A DNA stretch of 47,340 nucleotides from Hyphomicrobiales bacterium (GTDB lineage Bacteria; Pseudomonadota; Alphaproteobacteria; Rhizobiales; Rhizobiaceae). This document shows, one piece after another, positions 17,101 to 25,641 of this stretch. Where the stretch lies: positions 1-47,340 of the forward strand of contig JAFKJY010000077.1 in NCBI GenBank assembly GCA_017305835.1, read 5' to 3'. The translations under genes were made by a program, and so were the position numbers. Under the pieces are notes generated by a model. It saw nothing but the letters and a program-made list of their open reading frames with translations. It was not told where the DNA came from and did not search any database. Position 1 is the stretch's first letter; the number at the start of each line of letters is the position of its first letter.

Positions 17101-17640
17101 TCACGGGTCCCGCTTGTCGACATTGTCGCGTCGAGTAATCCCGACGCCGGTCGAAGGGTTGCTAATCGAAACCGGATCGCTGGCGGGAAAGGTGCTCATC
17201 AAACCTTCATCGAGCAACGAATTCAGCTTTTCGGTGCTCGAGAGGCTTCCATCCGTCACTTGGTTGCGTTTCGCGCCAGCTTCCCCCGCAGCGCGATCTT
17301 GCACATTCACGGTATGCGAAAACAGGATCGTAAGCAGAAGCGACGTGTCTTCAATCCCCTTGATCGCGTGCGGAACACCGCCTTCCAGGTAGAGCCATTG
17401 GCCGCCCGAAAGCTCTACGACCTTGTCAGGCAAGCTGAGCTGCGCCCGGCCTTCCAGGCAATGCAGCGTAATGGGGCCTTCAACGCTGTGTGTCTTGATA
17501 TCCACGCCGGCGTGAACGATGAGACGTACTGCCTCGAAAGCTTTCGATTTGACGATGGCGGTTGTTCGGGCGTTCTTCAGATCGGGGCCCAATGGTCCGA
17601 GATCGAAAATCTCCGCGGGGCGGGTGCGACGCATGGCCAT
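17101..17640 (-). CDS. Cupin-domain protein, unknown function
   Basis: 179 residues with a strong ribosome site (GGAGGAGGTGA) before the ATG at 17640. Residues about 30-115 form a cupin beta-barrel: HSVEGPITLHCLEGRAQLSL is the first metal-binding motif region and LEGGVPHAIKGIEDTSLLLTI the second, although the first motif has fewer His/Glu ligands than classic metal cupins. The C-terminal tail contains TFPASDPVSISNP, a short conserved motif seen at the end of many alphaproteobacterial proteins. It lies 232 bases upstream of sdhB on the same strand and diverges from ilvD. Substrate and partners unknown. Confidence 0.8.
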   Translation of the reverse strand: MAMRRTRPAEIFDLGPLGPDLKNARTTAIVKSKAFEAVRLIVHAGVDIKTHSVEGPITLHCLEGRAQLSLPDKVVELSGGQWLYLEGGVPHAIKGIEDTSLLLTILFSHTVNVQDRAAGEAGAKRNQVTDGSLSSTEKLNSLLDEGLMSTFPASDPVSISNPSTGVGITRRDNVDKRDP

Positions 17641-17970
17641 TTGTCACCTCCTCCGTCGGGTCCTTGGCAGGAGTCCCCGATGGCTATCTTTGTCCTTCAT
17701 GATGAACCATGGGCCGCGAGATCCGATCCTGCAACCGCAATGGCAATAGCGGACTGACCTTCCGACCATGCGCCCCTTCGGACCCTTGGATGGCGGTTCA
17801 CATTGCCCTCAGACGTGACCGAAGGTCCGCCCTGGAGCAAATGCGATTGTGTTCTGGTGCCGGGGCGGTCAAACTCAACGGCAGCTATTTCATGACGATA
17901 GATGCGAATTCGTCGCTCGGGTCAGCATCGCAATACTCGTTCGACACGATACCATAGCCGGGAAGCCGCC
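17641..17970. other. Divergent intergenic region between the cupin gene and ilvD
   Basis: 330 bases separate the two diverging starts and must hold both promoters. I see no FNR, NnrR or CueR-type box and no clear leader peptide or riboswitch for ilvD. An open frame at 17709-17957 has no family signature. Confidence 0.5.
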
Positions 17971-19644
17971 ATGCCTTTCAACGAACGCTCTAAACACATT
18001 ACCGAAGGCGTCGCCCGCGCGCCGAATCGGGCTATGTACTATGCGCTCGGCTACGAGAAGGCCGATTTCGACAAGCCGATGATCGGCATTGCCAACGGCC
18101 ATTCCACCATCACACCGTGCAACGCCGGTCTCCAGCCGCTGGCCGATGCGGCCGCGGAAGCCATCAAGGAGGCTGGCGCCAATCCGCAGATGTTCGGCAC
18201 GCCCACCATCTCGGACGGGATGTCGATGGGCACGGAGGGGATGAAATACTCGCTCGTCTCGCGCGAGGTCATCGCCGACTGCGTGGAAACCTCGGTGCAG
18301 GGCCAGTGGATGGACGGGGTGCTGGTGCTCGGCGGCTGCGACAAGAACATGCCCGGCGGCATGATCGGCATCCTGCGCGCCAACGCGCCGGCGATCTACG
18401 TCTACGGCGGCACCATCAAGCCGGGCCGCTGGAAGGGGCAGGACCTGTCCATCGTCTCGGCTTTCGAGGCGGTCGGCTCCTTCATGGCCGGCACCATGAG
18501 CGAGGAGGATTTCGATGGCATCGAGCGCCATGCCTGCCCCTCCACGGGCTCGTGCGGAGGCATGTACACGGCCAACACCATGAGTTCCTCCTTCGAGGCG
18601 CTCGGCATGTCGCTGCTCTATTCCTCGACCATGGCATCTCCGGACCAGGAGAAGGTCGACAGCGCCGCCGAATCCGGGCGCGTTCTGGTCGAAGCTGTGA
18701 AGAAGAATATCTGCCCCCTCGATATCGTCACCCGCGCTTCCATCGAAAACGCCGTGGCCTTGATCATGGCGATCGGCGGCTCCACCAATGCCGTGCTGCA
18801 CTATCTCGCCATCGCCAACGCCGCCGGCATCGAATGGACGCTGGACGATTTCGAGCGCGTGCGCCGCAAGGTGCCGGTCCTGTGCGACCTGAAGCCGTCC
18901 GGAAAATACATGGCCGTCGACCTGCATGCGGCCGGCGGCGTGCCGCAGGTGCTGAAGATCCTGCTCAATGCCGGCCTGCTGCACGGCGACTGCCTGACCA
19001 TCACCAGCCGCACCCTGGCGGAGGAGCTGGCGCCTGTGCCGGACGCGCCGCGCGCCGATCAGGACGTCATCATGCCGATCGACAAGGCGCTCTATCGTGA
19101 GGGCCATCTCGCGATCCTGAAAGGCAATCTTGCCGAGGACGGGGCTGTGGCCAAGATCACGGGGCTGAAGAGCCCGGTCATTTCCGGTCCTGCCCGCGTG
19201 TTCGACGACGAGCAATCGGCGATGGAGGCGATCCTTGCCGACCGCATCAAGCCAGGTGACGTGGTGGTATTGCGCTATCTCGGGCCGAAGGGCGGCCCAG
19301 GCATGCCGGAGATGCTGGCGCCCACCTCCGCGTTGGTCGGCCGGGGCCTGGGCGAAAGCGTCGGCCTCGTCACTGACGGCCGCTTCTCGGGCGGCACCTG
19401 GGGCATGGTGGTCGGCCATATCGCGCCGGAAGCCTATGTCGGCGGCGCCATCGCCTTGGTCGAGGAAGGCGACGTCATTACCATTGATGCGCACCGGCAG
19501 CTGCTGCAACTGGAGGTGGAGGATGCCGAACTTGCCCGCCGTCGCGCAGCCTGGTCGCCGCCCGAGCCCCGCTACCGGCGCGGCGTGCTGTCCAAATTCG
19601 CAGCGCTGGCGCGTCCTGCGAATGAAGGCGCATTGACGGGATAG
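17971..19644 (+). CDS. ilvD: Dihydroxy-acid dehydratase
   Basis: 557 residues, full length. IlvD removes water from 2,3-dihydroxy-isovalerate and 2,3-dihydroxy-3-methylvalerate in branched-chain amino acid synthesis. Start ATG at 17971 with GGAAG seven bases upstream and the usual N-terminus with [20 protein letters not shown]. Fe-S and active-site motifs seen: [11 protein letters not shown] (about 119-129), [16 protein letters not shown] (about 190-205), [10 protein letters not shown], and DGRFSGGT near residue 470. It is one of two plus-strand genes called with confidence in this window and its neighbours are unrelated, so it looks like a stand-alone gene. A 597-codon open frame lies opposite it but is a codon-bias shadow. 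Confidence 0.96.
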   Translation: MPFNERSKHITEGVARAPNRAMYYALGYEKADFDKPMIGIANGHSTITPCNAGLQPLADAAAEAIKEAGANPQMFGTPTISDGMSMGTEGMKYSLVSREVIADCVETSVQGQWMDGVLVLGGCDKNMPGGMIGILRANAPAIYVYGGTIKPGRWKGQDLSIVSAFEAVGSFMAGTMSEEDFDGIERHACPSTGSCGGMYTANTMSSSFEALGMSLLYSSTMASPDQEKVDSAAESGRVLVEAVKKNICPLDIVTRASIENAVALIMAIGGSTNAVLHYLAIANAAGIEWTLDDFERVRRKVPVLCDLKPSGKYMAVDLHAAGGVPQVLKILLNAGLLHGDCLTITSRTLAEELAPVPDAPRADQDVIMPIDKALYREGHLAILKGNLAEDGAVAKITGLKSPVISGPARVFDDEQSAMEAILADRIKPGDVVVLRYLGPKGGPGMPEMLAPTSALVGRGLGESVGLVTDGRFSGGTWGMVVGHIAPEAYVGGAIALVEEGDVITIDAHRQLLQLEVEDAELARRRAAWSPPEPRYRRGVLSKFAALARPANEGALTG

Positions 19645-19671
19645 CCGACGCCCTGATGCGCAGACTGCGGG

Positions 19672-21155
19672 GAAGCGGAACAAACGTGGGGACGATCAGC
19701 CTGTCAGACGAAGCTGTCCGTCCGCGAGCCGGCCATCCACCACAGCAGCGCGGACTTGCAGCACGCGGTGAGCACCCTTTGGCGACCACCGCATCTGCCG
19801 GCGCTTGTTCATTCGCATATTCACGAGGCTGTTCACGGTCGACTCGGCGCGTGATGTCGAGATGGGCAGGCCGGCTCGATAGCGGCGTCCGTAGTCAATC
19901 AAGGCACTGGAGTTCAGCCCCAAGTAGGTTTCGAGATCCCGGACGAGCCGTGCAAAACGCTCGATACGGGCTCGTCCCTGTTGCCCGTTCAGGACCACGG
20001 CGTTGGCGGCCATCTGCATGATGTCAGGCAGAGTGTGGCGAGCCTCGTCGGCATAGCCGTTCCAGATCAGGTGTCGCAGGCGATCGACGTTGAAAGCGGC
20101 ATAGTCCAGCGGACCCTTGTGCTCCAGGTCCGATCCGAGCAGGCCTGCCAACGACTGCTCGACATGACGCACACGCATGGAAATGTGAAACCAATCCAGA
20201 ATGTGCGTCACGGGCCCACGTACTGCTGTGCGCACCGCGCCAACGAGCGAGGGATCACCATCGCTGAGTACGATCACCTCGCGGTCGGGGAGCCAACCTT
20301 GAGCTCGCAGAGCGTTGCGGATGGTGTCTGGCCGGCTCATCGAGACGTTCGGCGCGACTGCGAAGTGCCGTGTCGGACGTTCCTTCGCATCGACACGGCC
20401 GGTGGTCACTTCGAAATGGCGGGTCTGAAATCCTGGGACAGCGCGGATGTGGGCTCCGTCGAGGGAAACGATCAGAGGTCCACCCTTGGAGAGGCTTATG
20501 CGATGCGGGCTGGCATTGTCGCGCGCCTCGACTTGATCGGCGATCTCGGCAAGGCGGCGGCGTACCGTCATGTGATTGGCGCCGACGCCACTTGGAAGGA
20601 ACAAGTCGATGACACGGGCGGCCTCGCGGAACGACAGCCTTGCACCAAGCTCGGCCTGAATACGGACGAGCTCGGGCGTGGCACGCCCTTTCAGAAGCTT
20701 CGACACACGTCTGGATCGCCCGCCAGATACCGAAGAATCGGCCTGGGATCGACGGCAGGGGCAAGGACGGAGCCGCGGTTGGCAGACAGGCACCGTGCCG
20801 AACAGGGTTTGGATGGTCCGCTGCCGGCGATCGTGAAGAGAACGCGTCAAACCACAATGACAGCAACGGCGATCCAGGGCGGCGCTCTGCTCGATCTGGC
20901 CGTCAATCATCCGAATCTGAAGCTGCTGCAGCAGACCTTTCGCCTCCGCAAGTCGAAGACCAAGGTCGTCCGGACCAGGTGCTGACAGGTCGCGGCGGAT
21001 GGCACCGATTTCGCAGCGCTCGCGCGTCCCGTCGGGTCGCCTCGTCTCAACATAGATTGCCCACTCCGTCACTGCCATTGCGCGCTCATCCCGGTTCTAT
21101 CGCCAAAGCGCTCATGATCGGATGCAATCGTTACCCCCAAGTTTGTTCCACTCCC
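19672..21155 (-). mobile_element. Insertion sequence, probable ISKra4 family, with imperfect inverted repeats
   Basis: The transposase gene is bracketed by an inverted repeat. The left end reads GCGGAACAAACGTGGGGACGAT (from about 19675), and the right end, on the other strand, reads GTGGAACAAACTTGGGGG followed by TAACGAT (inner end about 21127, outer end about 21155). The shared core is GGAACAAAC-TGGGG. The exact outer ends and target duplication are uncertain. The right end cuts a gene that starts inside cueR. The left end lies about 30 bases after the ilvD stop, and the other half of the cut gene is not there, so insertion was accompanied by deletion or rearrangement. Confidence 0.75.
19696..21078 (-). 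CDS. Transposase, probable ISKra4 family
   Basis: 460 residues. The N-terminal part carries a Cys-rich zinc-binding segment (CCHCGLTRSLHDRR and CQPRLRPCPCR). The catalytic part has the DDE-type landmarks IVSLDGAHIR (first Asp), VLSDGDPSLV and HILDWFHISMRVRHVEQ (second Asp region), and a C-terminal RAESTVNSLVNMRMNKRRQM followed by RWSPKGAH (Glu region). This pattern matches transposases annotated as ISKra4 in alphaproteobacteria; ISL3 is the main alternative. The frame is intact, so the element may still be active. Confidence 0.85.
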   Translation of the reverse strand: MAVTEWAIYVETRRPDGTRERCEIGAIRRDLSAPGPDDLGLRLAEAKGLLQQLQIRMIDGQIEQSAALDRRCCHCGLTRSLHDRRQRTIQTLFGTVPVCQPRLRPCPCRRSQADSSVSGGRSRRVSKLLKGRATPELVRIQAELGARLSFREAARVIDLFLPSGVGANHMTVRRRLAEIADQVEARDNASPHRISLSKGGPLIVSLDGAHIRAVPGFQTRHFEVTTGRVDAKERPTRHFAVAPNVSMSRPDTIRNALRAQGWLPDREVIVLSDGDPSLVGAVRTAVRGPVTHILDWFHISMRVRHVEQSLAGLLGSDLEHKGPLDYAAFNVDRLRHLIWNGYADEARHTLPDIMQMAANAVVLNGQQGRARIERFARLVRDLETYLGLNSSALIDYGRRYRAGLPISTSRAESTVNSLVNMRMNKRRQMRWSPKGAHRVLQVRAAVVDGRLADGQLRLTG

Positions 21156-21255
21156 GGCGTTCCACGACAATCGGCGCGACCGCTGTTTCTGACAACGCTG
21201 TTCCACCGACGCCGGTCACCAATAGGATTGCGGCGATGACAGCGATGCGCCTCAC
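21151..21255 (-). pseudogene. Truncated gene for a secreted protein, cut by the insertion sequence
   Basis: A GTG at 21255 overlaps the cueR stop (GTGA). It starts a reading frame with a clear Sec signal peptide (RRIAVIAAILLVTGVGGTALS) and about ten mature residues before the insertion-sequence end. The frame then runs into the element and stops at 21112. Coupling to cueR under a CueR operator suggests a copper-responsive exported protein. Its family cannot be told from 35 residues, and its remainder is not present on the far side of the element. Confidence 0.6.
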
Positions 21256-21650
21256 TGGACCGTGGCGCTTCCCGCAAGGCCGTCGATGATCGGGCAATCC
21301 GGGCGCTCGTCGCCATTGCAGTGGTCGATGAGGTGGCTGAGCATGTCGCGCAGACTCGCCAGCTCGGCTATCTTGCGGTCGATCTCGGCGACCTTGATCT
21401 GGGCGATCGCCTTGACGTCGGCACTCTCGCGCTTTTTGTCGCCGTAAAGCGACAGGAGCTGACGGCACTCCTCGACCGAGAAGCCGAGGCTGCGTGAGCG
21501 CTGCAGGAAGCGCAGCCGATGCACGTCCGTCATCGAATAGTCCCGGTATCCGTTTCCTGCCCGATCCGCCTTGAGGAGACCGATTTCCTCGTAGTAACGG
21601 ATAGTTTTGGGCGGCAAGCCGGACTTTTCGGAGGCGGTTCCGATGTTCAT
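21252..21650 (-). CDS. cueR: Copper-responsive MerR-family regulator (CueR/HmrR)
   Basis: 132 residues. The N-terminal winged helix-turn-helix (MNIGTASEKSGLPPKTIRYY) is followed by a dimerisation helix (about 76-110) and a metal loop with C111 and C119 in CNGDERPDCPI. This matches the Cu(I)-binding C-N7-C loop of CueR, and S76 occupies the position of the conserved serine (+1 metal specificity) of CueR. The protein would bind Cu(I) and activate a promoter with a long 19-bp spacer. Such a promoter lies directly upstream of this gene itself (21678-21708). No copA is adjacent; the copper operon starts 20 kb away and has no visible CueR box. Confidence 0.92.
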   Translation of the reverse strand: MNIGTASEKSGLPPKTIRYYEEIGLLKADRAGNGYRDYSMTDVHRLRFLQRSRSLGFSVEECRQLLSLYGDKKRESADVKAIAQIKVAEIDRKIAELASLRDMLSHLIDHCNGDERPDCPIIDGLAGSATVQ

Positions 21651-21677
21651 TCATGTCTCCTCGTGTTTGGTGCGGGA

Positions 21678-21708
21678 GAGATAATCCTTCCAGTTGCTGG
21701 AAGGTCAA
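21678..21708 (-). promoter_or_regulatory. cueR: CueR operator/promoter with 19-bp spacer
   Basis: The perfect interrupted palindrome CCTTCCAGTTGCTGGAAGG occupies 21686-21704. On the minus strand TTGACC (21708-21703) serves as the -35 element and TATCTC (21683-21678) as the -10, exactly 19 bp apart, the stretched spacing needed by MerR-family activators. The ATG of cueR lies about 28 bases further on. This implies copper-induced expression of cueR and the truncated gene behind it. Confidence 0.85.
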
Positions 21709-21718
21709 GCAGAATCGA

Positions 21719-22001
21719 TCAGACCGATACTCGGCCCTGGATCAGTGCCCGACAGCCGTGATGCCTAAATCCACTAGCCGCGACCCTATGTGCCCTTTCG
21801 AGACGGCGCTTGTCATACTCGCGGATGGCCTGGTCGGTCGGAAGCCGTCCGAACAAGGCTGCAAGCAAGGCCGCGTCTTCCATGGCAAGTTCGGCTCCTT
21901 GTCCCAGATCGGGCGTCACGGGATGGGCGGCGTCGCCATTCCGCGTGTGAACGAGGGCCATTGGATCGAGATCGAGAATGTCCGTCCAGATCAGTCCGTG
22001 A
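21719..22001 (-). pseudogene. C-terminal stump of a FAD-dependent monooxygenase (UbiH/PHBH type)
   Basis: The frame reads GLIWTDILDLDPMALVHTRN, then GDAAHPVTPDLGQGAELAMEDAALLAAL and LPTDQAIREYDKRRLERAHR. GDAAHP plus the Gly-Gln-Gly and Glu-Asp-Ala segment is the FAD-ribityl-binding motif of aromatic-ring/ubiquinone-type hydroxylases. Everything before it, including the N-terminal Rossmann fold, is missing: the frame is cut at the acetate kinase stop at 22002. It is a remnant that marks an old junction at the left border of the copper/phosphoketolase run. Confidence 0.7.
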
Positions 22002-23165
22002 TCAGCTGATCGACAATATCTGTTCAGCCATGGCCCGTTCTTCGTCGGTCGGGATCACGAGCACATCGACCGCCGAATCTGGGGAACTGATGCGCGTCAG
22101 GTTCTGCTTGTTGCTTTCCGGATCGATTTTTACGCCGAGCCAGCCAGCTGACGCGCAGATTTGATCGCGTATTGCCGGGGAGTTCTCGCCGATTCCAGCG
22201 GTGAAGACCAGAATATCTAGCCCTCCTATGGCGGCGGCAAGAGAGCCGATTTCACGCCCGGCGCGGTAGACGAAGAGATCGACGGCTTCGGCAGCAGATG
22301 GGCTATCCGCTTCCAGCAAGGTCGCCATGTCTCCCGAAATCCCGGATATGCCGAGCAGCCCCGAACCGTCGTAGAGAAGCGTCGACACTTCCTCGACCGA
22401 CATTCTCAGATTTTGGAGCAGATGAATGACGATGCCCGGATCGAGCGATCCGCATCGCGTGCTCATCACCAGCCCGTCAAGGGTGGAGAACCCCATCGTC
22501 GTGGCAACGCTCTGTCCGCCGCGCATTGCGCAGAGGCTCGCGCCGTTGCCGAGATGCGCCACGATGACACGGCCTCCCGCCTCCGGCCCATACCGCTTAC
22601 CAAGCTCGGACGAGATGTAAGCGTAGGATAGCCCATGAAAGCCATAGGACTGGACTCCGGCATCGGTGAGTGCCCGTGGCAAGCCGTATGATTTGGCGAT
22701 GCCCGGACGCGCCGCGTGGAACGCGGTATCGAAGCAGCCTACCTGCACCGCCTCGGGAAACAGCTTCCTTGCAAGGTCGACGACTTGGAGATTCTGCGGT
22801 TGATGGAGCGGGGCCAGGGGGATCAATCCGCGCAGCTGTTCGACGATAGGCTCGTCAAGCACTACCGGAGAAATGAAGTCCCGCGCGCCGTGAACGATCC
22901 TGTGTCCGACCGCCGCGACAGGACGACCGGCGCCGCGATCGCCCATTTCAGCCGCGACGACCTCAACAGCGGCTCCGATGTCCAGCGATTTCCTGCCGAG
23001 GCTCTTTTCCTCCGTAGCGTTCCCGATAGACAGTTTAAGGCGTGGATTGGCGCTAAGGGACGAGACGTTGCCTTTGAAGATGAGCGGAAGACTCTCGCGC
23101 CGTTCGTACACGGCGAACTTCAGGCTGGACGAGCCCGCGTTCAGTACCAGGATCGCGACGGGCAT
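22002..23165 (-). CDS. ackA: Acetate kinase, copy 2
   Basis: 387 residues with all the family landmarks: NAGSSSLKF at the start, HRIVHGA, FDTAFHA, YGFHGLSY, HLGNGASL and TAGIGENS. It makes ATP from acetyl phosphate and is the last gene of the long same-strand run, 22 bases after the second phosphoketolase. It differs from copy 1 throughout (for example NAGSSSLKF versus NTGSSSIKF), so the two pairs are old paralogues or were acquired separately. Confidence 0.95.
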   Translation of the reverse strand: MPVAILVLNAGSSSLKFAVYERRESLPLIFKGNVSSLSANPRLKLSIGNATEEKSLGRKSLDIGAAVEVVAAEMGDRGAGRPVAAVGHRIVHGARDFISPVVLDEPIVEQLRGLIPLAPLHQPQNLQVVDLARKLFPEAVQVGCFDTAFHAARPGIAKSYGLPRALTDAGVQSYGFHGLSYAYISSELGKRYGPEAGGRVIVAHLGNGASLCAMRGGQSVATTMGFSTLDGLVMSTRCGSLDPGIVIHLLQNLRMSVEEVSTLLYDGSGLLGISGISGDMATLLEADSPSAAEAVDLFVYRAGREIGSLAAAIGGLDILVFTAGIGENSPAIRDQICASAGWLGVKIDPESNKQNLTRISSPDSAVDVLVIPTDEERAMAEQILSIS

Positions 23166-23187
23166 CCGCGGACCTCACCAGAGCTTC

Positions 23188-25572
23188 TCAAGGCGCAATC
23201 CACTTCCAGTCCCGCACTTCGGGCATGTCCTGCCCGTGAGCCCTGATATAGTCGTGATGCTCGAGCAGCTTCGCCTTCATCATCTGCTTCAAGCCGGCTC
23301 CACTCGCACGCGCTGCCGGCGTCCGGTCAATGACGCTCTGTACCAGGTGAAAGCGGTCCAGACCGTTCATCACCGTCATGTCGAAAGGCGTGGTTGTCGT
23401 GCCTTCCTCATGGAAGCCGCGGACGTGCAAGTTGGCGTGGTTCGTTCGTCGGTATGTTAGCCGATGAATGGTCCACGGGTAGCCATGATAGGCGAAAATG
23501 ACGGGTTTGTTCGCGGTGAACAGCGCATTGAACTCGCGGTCCGCCAAGCCGTGCGGATGGACCTCCTGAGGCTGCAAGGTCATCAGGTCAACGACGTTGA
23601 CGACGCGCACGGTCAGTTCGGGCAAATGCTCCATCAGGATGCTCACCGCGGCCAGCGTCTCCACGGTCGGAACGTCCCCGGCGCACGCCATCACGACATC
23701 CGGTTCGCCCGACCCCGAGGCCCACTCCCATATGCCGATCCCGGCCTCGCAATGCACTTTCGCCTGGTCCAGCGACAGCCACTGCCAGGCCGGCGCCTTT
23801 CCGGCCACGATGATGTTGATGCGATCCCAGGTCCGCAGCACGTGGTCCGTAACGCTGAGCAGCGTATTGGCGTCCGGAGGAAAATAGACGCGAACGATAT
23901 CCGCCTTCTTGTTCAAGGCGACATCAACGAACCCTGGGTCCTGATGGCTGAAGCCATTGTGGTCTTGCTGCCAGACGTGGCTGGTTAGAAGGTAGTTCAG
24001 TGATGAAACGGGGCGCCGCCACGGGATGTCGCGGCTCGCATCGAGCCATTTCGCATGCTGGTTGAACATTGAATCGACGATGTGAATGAAGGCTTCGTAA
24101 CAGGAGAACAGGCCATGCCTTCCGGTGAGAAGGTAGCCTTCAAGCCAGCCCTGGCAGGTGTGCTCTGACAGGATTTCGAGCACCCGTCCGTCGCGGCCGA
24201 GGTGGGTGTCCTCCGGAAGGATTTTCTCCATCCAGGCACGCTCGGTGACTTCAAAAACGTCCTGGAGGCGGTTGGAGGCCGTCTCGTCAGGACCGACGAT
24301 GCGGAAATTGCGCGCCGCCTCGTTCGCCTGCATCACAGCCCGCAGGAAGCCGCCCATCACCCGCGTAGCCTCCGCCTTTTCCGCTCCGGGTTTGCTGACC
24401 TGTACAGCGTGCGGGCCGAGTTCCGGCATGGCCAGCGTCTTTCGCAGAACGCCGCCGTTGGCATGGGGATTGGCGCTCATACGTCGCGTTCCGGCTGGCG
24501 TCGTTGCGCCGATTGCCGCGATGGGACTGCCGTCATTTTCGAAGAGTTCGTCAGGCCGATAGCTTCGGAGCCATTCCTCCAGCAGTCGAAGATGGTCCGG
24601 GTTGTCGGCGAGGCCGGACAGGGGCACCTGGTGCGAGCGCCAGAAGCCTTCGGTCTTCAGCCCGTCGACCTCCTTCGGTCCGGTCCAGCCCTTTGGACTC
24701 CGCAACACGATCATCGGCCAGTTCGGCCTTCCAGCCGGACGTTTCCCGCTACGCGCGGCATCCTGGATTGTGCGGATCTTCTGGATGGCCTCGTCGAGAG
24801 CCGAGGCCATCTGTTCGTGCATCTCCGCCGGCTCGTCGCCCTCGACAAACAGCGGCTCGTGACCATAGCCGATCAGGAGCGAGCGCAATTCGTCCGTCGG
24901 GATACGGGCCAAAATGGTTGGGCTGGCGATCTTGTATCCGTTGAGATGAAGGATCGGAAGCACGGCGCCGTCGTGAAACGGGCTCAGGAACTTGTTCGAG
25001 TGCCAGGCCGCCGCAAGAGGCCCGGTTTCCGCCTCGCCGTCGCCGACAACGCAGGCAACGATCAACTCCGGATTGTCGAAGGCGGCCCCATAGGCATGTG
25101 ACAGCGCGTAGCCGAGTTCGCCGCCCTCGTTGATCGAGCCCGGAACTTCAGGCGCGGCGTGGCTTGGAATGCCTCCGGGGAACGAGAACTGACGGAAGAG
25201 CTTCTTCAACCCCGCCGCGTCCAGAGAGATGTCAGGATTGAGCTCGCTATACGTGCCCTCGAGATAGGTATTGGCCACCATTGCAGGGCCGCCGTGACCC
25301 GGTCCGCATATGTAGATCATGTCCGCATCCTGCAGCCGGATCAACCGGTTGACATGGGCGTAGATGAAATTCAGGCCCGGCGAAGTTCCCCAATGTCCAA
25401 GCAGCCGTGGCTTGACGTGCTCAAGCCGCAACGGCTCTCGCAGCAGCGGATTGTCGAGCAGGTATATTTGCCCCACCGTGAGGTAGTTCGCTGCACGCCA
25501 GTAGGCGTCAATGCTCGCGAGCTCTTGCCGGGAAAGGGTCGCGGGGGTGCCCGCTGCTGATTGGTTCGTCAT
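23188..25572 (-). CDS. xfp: Phosphoketolase, copy 2
   Basis: 794 residues from an ATG at 25572 with a strong AAGGAGG ribosome site. The motifs [28 protein letters not shown] and HLNGYKI are all kept, so it should split xylulose 5-phosphate or fructose 6-phosphate to acetyl phosphate. The N-terminus is about six residues longer than in copy 1 before the shared YWRAANYL, and many residues differ throughout. It sits between an ABC exporter and ackA at the end of the long run, 69 bases after the adaptor gene. I see no FNR box in that gap, so it probably depends on upstream promoters. Confidence 0.95.
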   Translation of the reverse strand: MTNQSAAGTPATLSRQELASIDAYWRAANYLTVGQIYLLDNPLLREPLRLEHVKPRLLGHWGTSPGLNFIYAHVNRLIRLQDADMIYICGPGHGGPAMVANTYLEGTYSELNPDISLDAAGLKKLFRQFSFPGGIPSHAAPEVPGSINEGGELGYALSHAYGAAFDNPELIVACVVGDGEAETGPLAAAWHSNKFLSPFHDGAVLPILHLNGYKIASPTILARIPTDELRSLLIGYGHEPLFVEGDEPAEMHEQMASALDEAIQKIRTIQDAARSGKRPAGRPNWPMIVLRSPKGWTGPKEVDGLKTEGFWRSHQVPLSGLADNPDHLRLLEEWLRSYRPDELFENDGSPIAAIGATTPAGTRRMSANPHANGGVLRKTLAMPELGPHAVQVSKPGAEKAEATRVMGGFLRAVMQANEAARNFRIVGPDETASNRLQDVFEVTERAWMEKILPEDTHLGRDGRVLEILSEHTCQGWLEGYLLTGRHGLFSCYEAFIHIVDSMFNQHAKWLDASRDIPWRRPVSSLNYLLTSHVWQQDHNGFSHQDPGFVDVALNKKADIVRVYFPPDANTLLSVTDHVLRTWDRINIIVAGKAPAWQWLSLDQAKVHCEAGIGIWEWASGSGEPDVVMACAGDVPTVETLAAVSILMEHLPELTVRVVNVVDLMTLQPQEVHPHGLADREFNALFTANKPVIFAYHGYPWTIHRLTYRRTNHANLHVRGFHEEGTTTTPFDMTVMNGLDRFHLVQSVIDRTPAARASGAGLKQMMKAKLLEHHDYIRAHGQDMPEVRDWKWIAP

Positions 25573-25641
25573 GCTGGTCCTCCTTGTCAGTGTGTGCCGG
25601 GGATATTTGACTTTTCAACCTTAGCGATGGTTGCCTTCAGC

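Noticed and set aside
16865..17104. Search for an sdhA remnant upstream of sdhB
   Set aside because: The 232-base gap contains no flavoprotein sequence in any frame; sdhA is simply absent here.
17890..19683. 597-codon open frame on the strand opposite ilvD
   Set aside because: It mirrors the GC-rich codon pattern of ilvD, shows no family signature (His/Arg/Asp/Gly-rich text) and covers an unquestionable gene.
25573..25641. Possible FNR box before phosphoketolase copy 2 (TTGACTTTTCAA)
   Set aside because: The half sites TTGA and TCAA are four bases apart instead of six, so FNR-type proteins would not be expected to bind.
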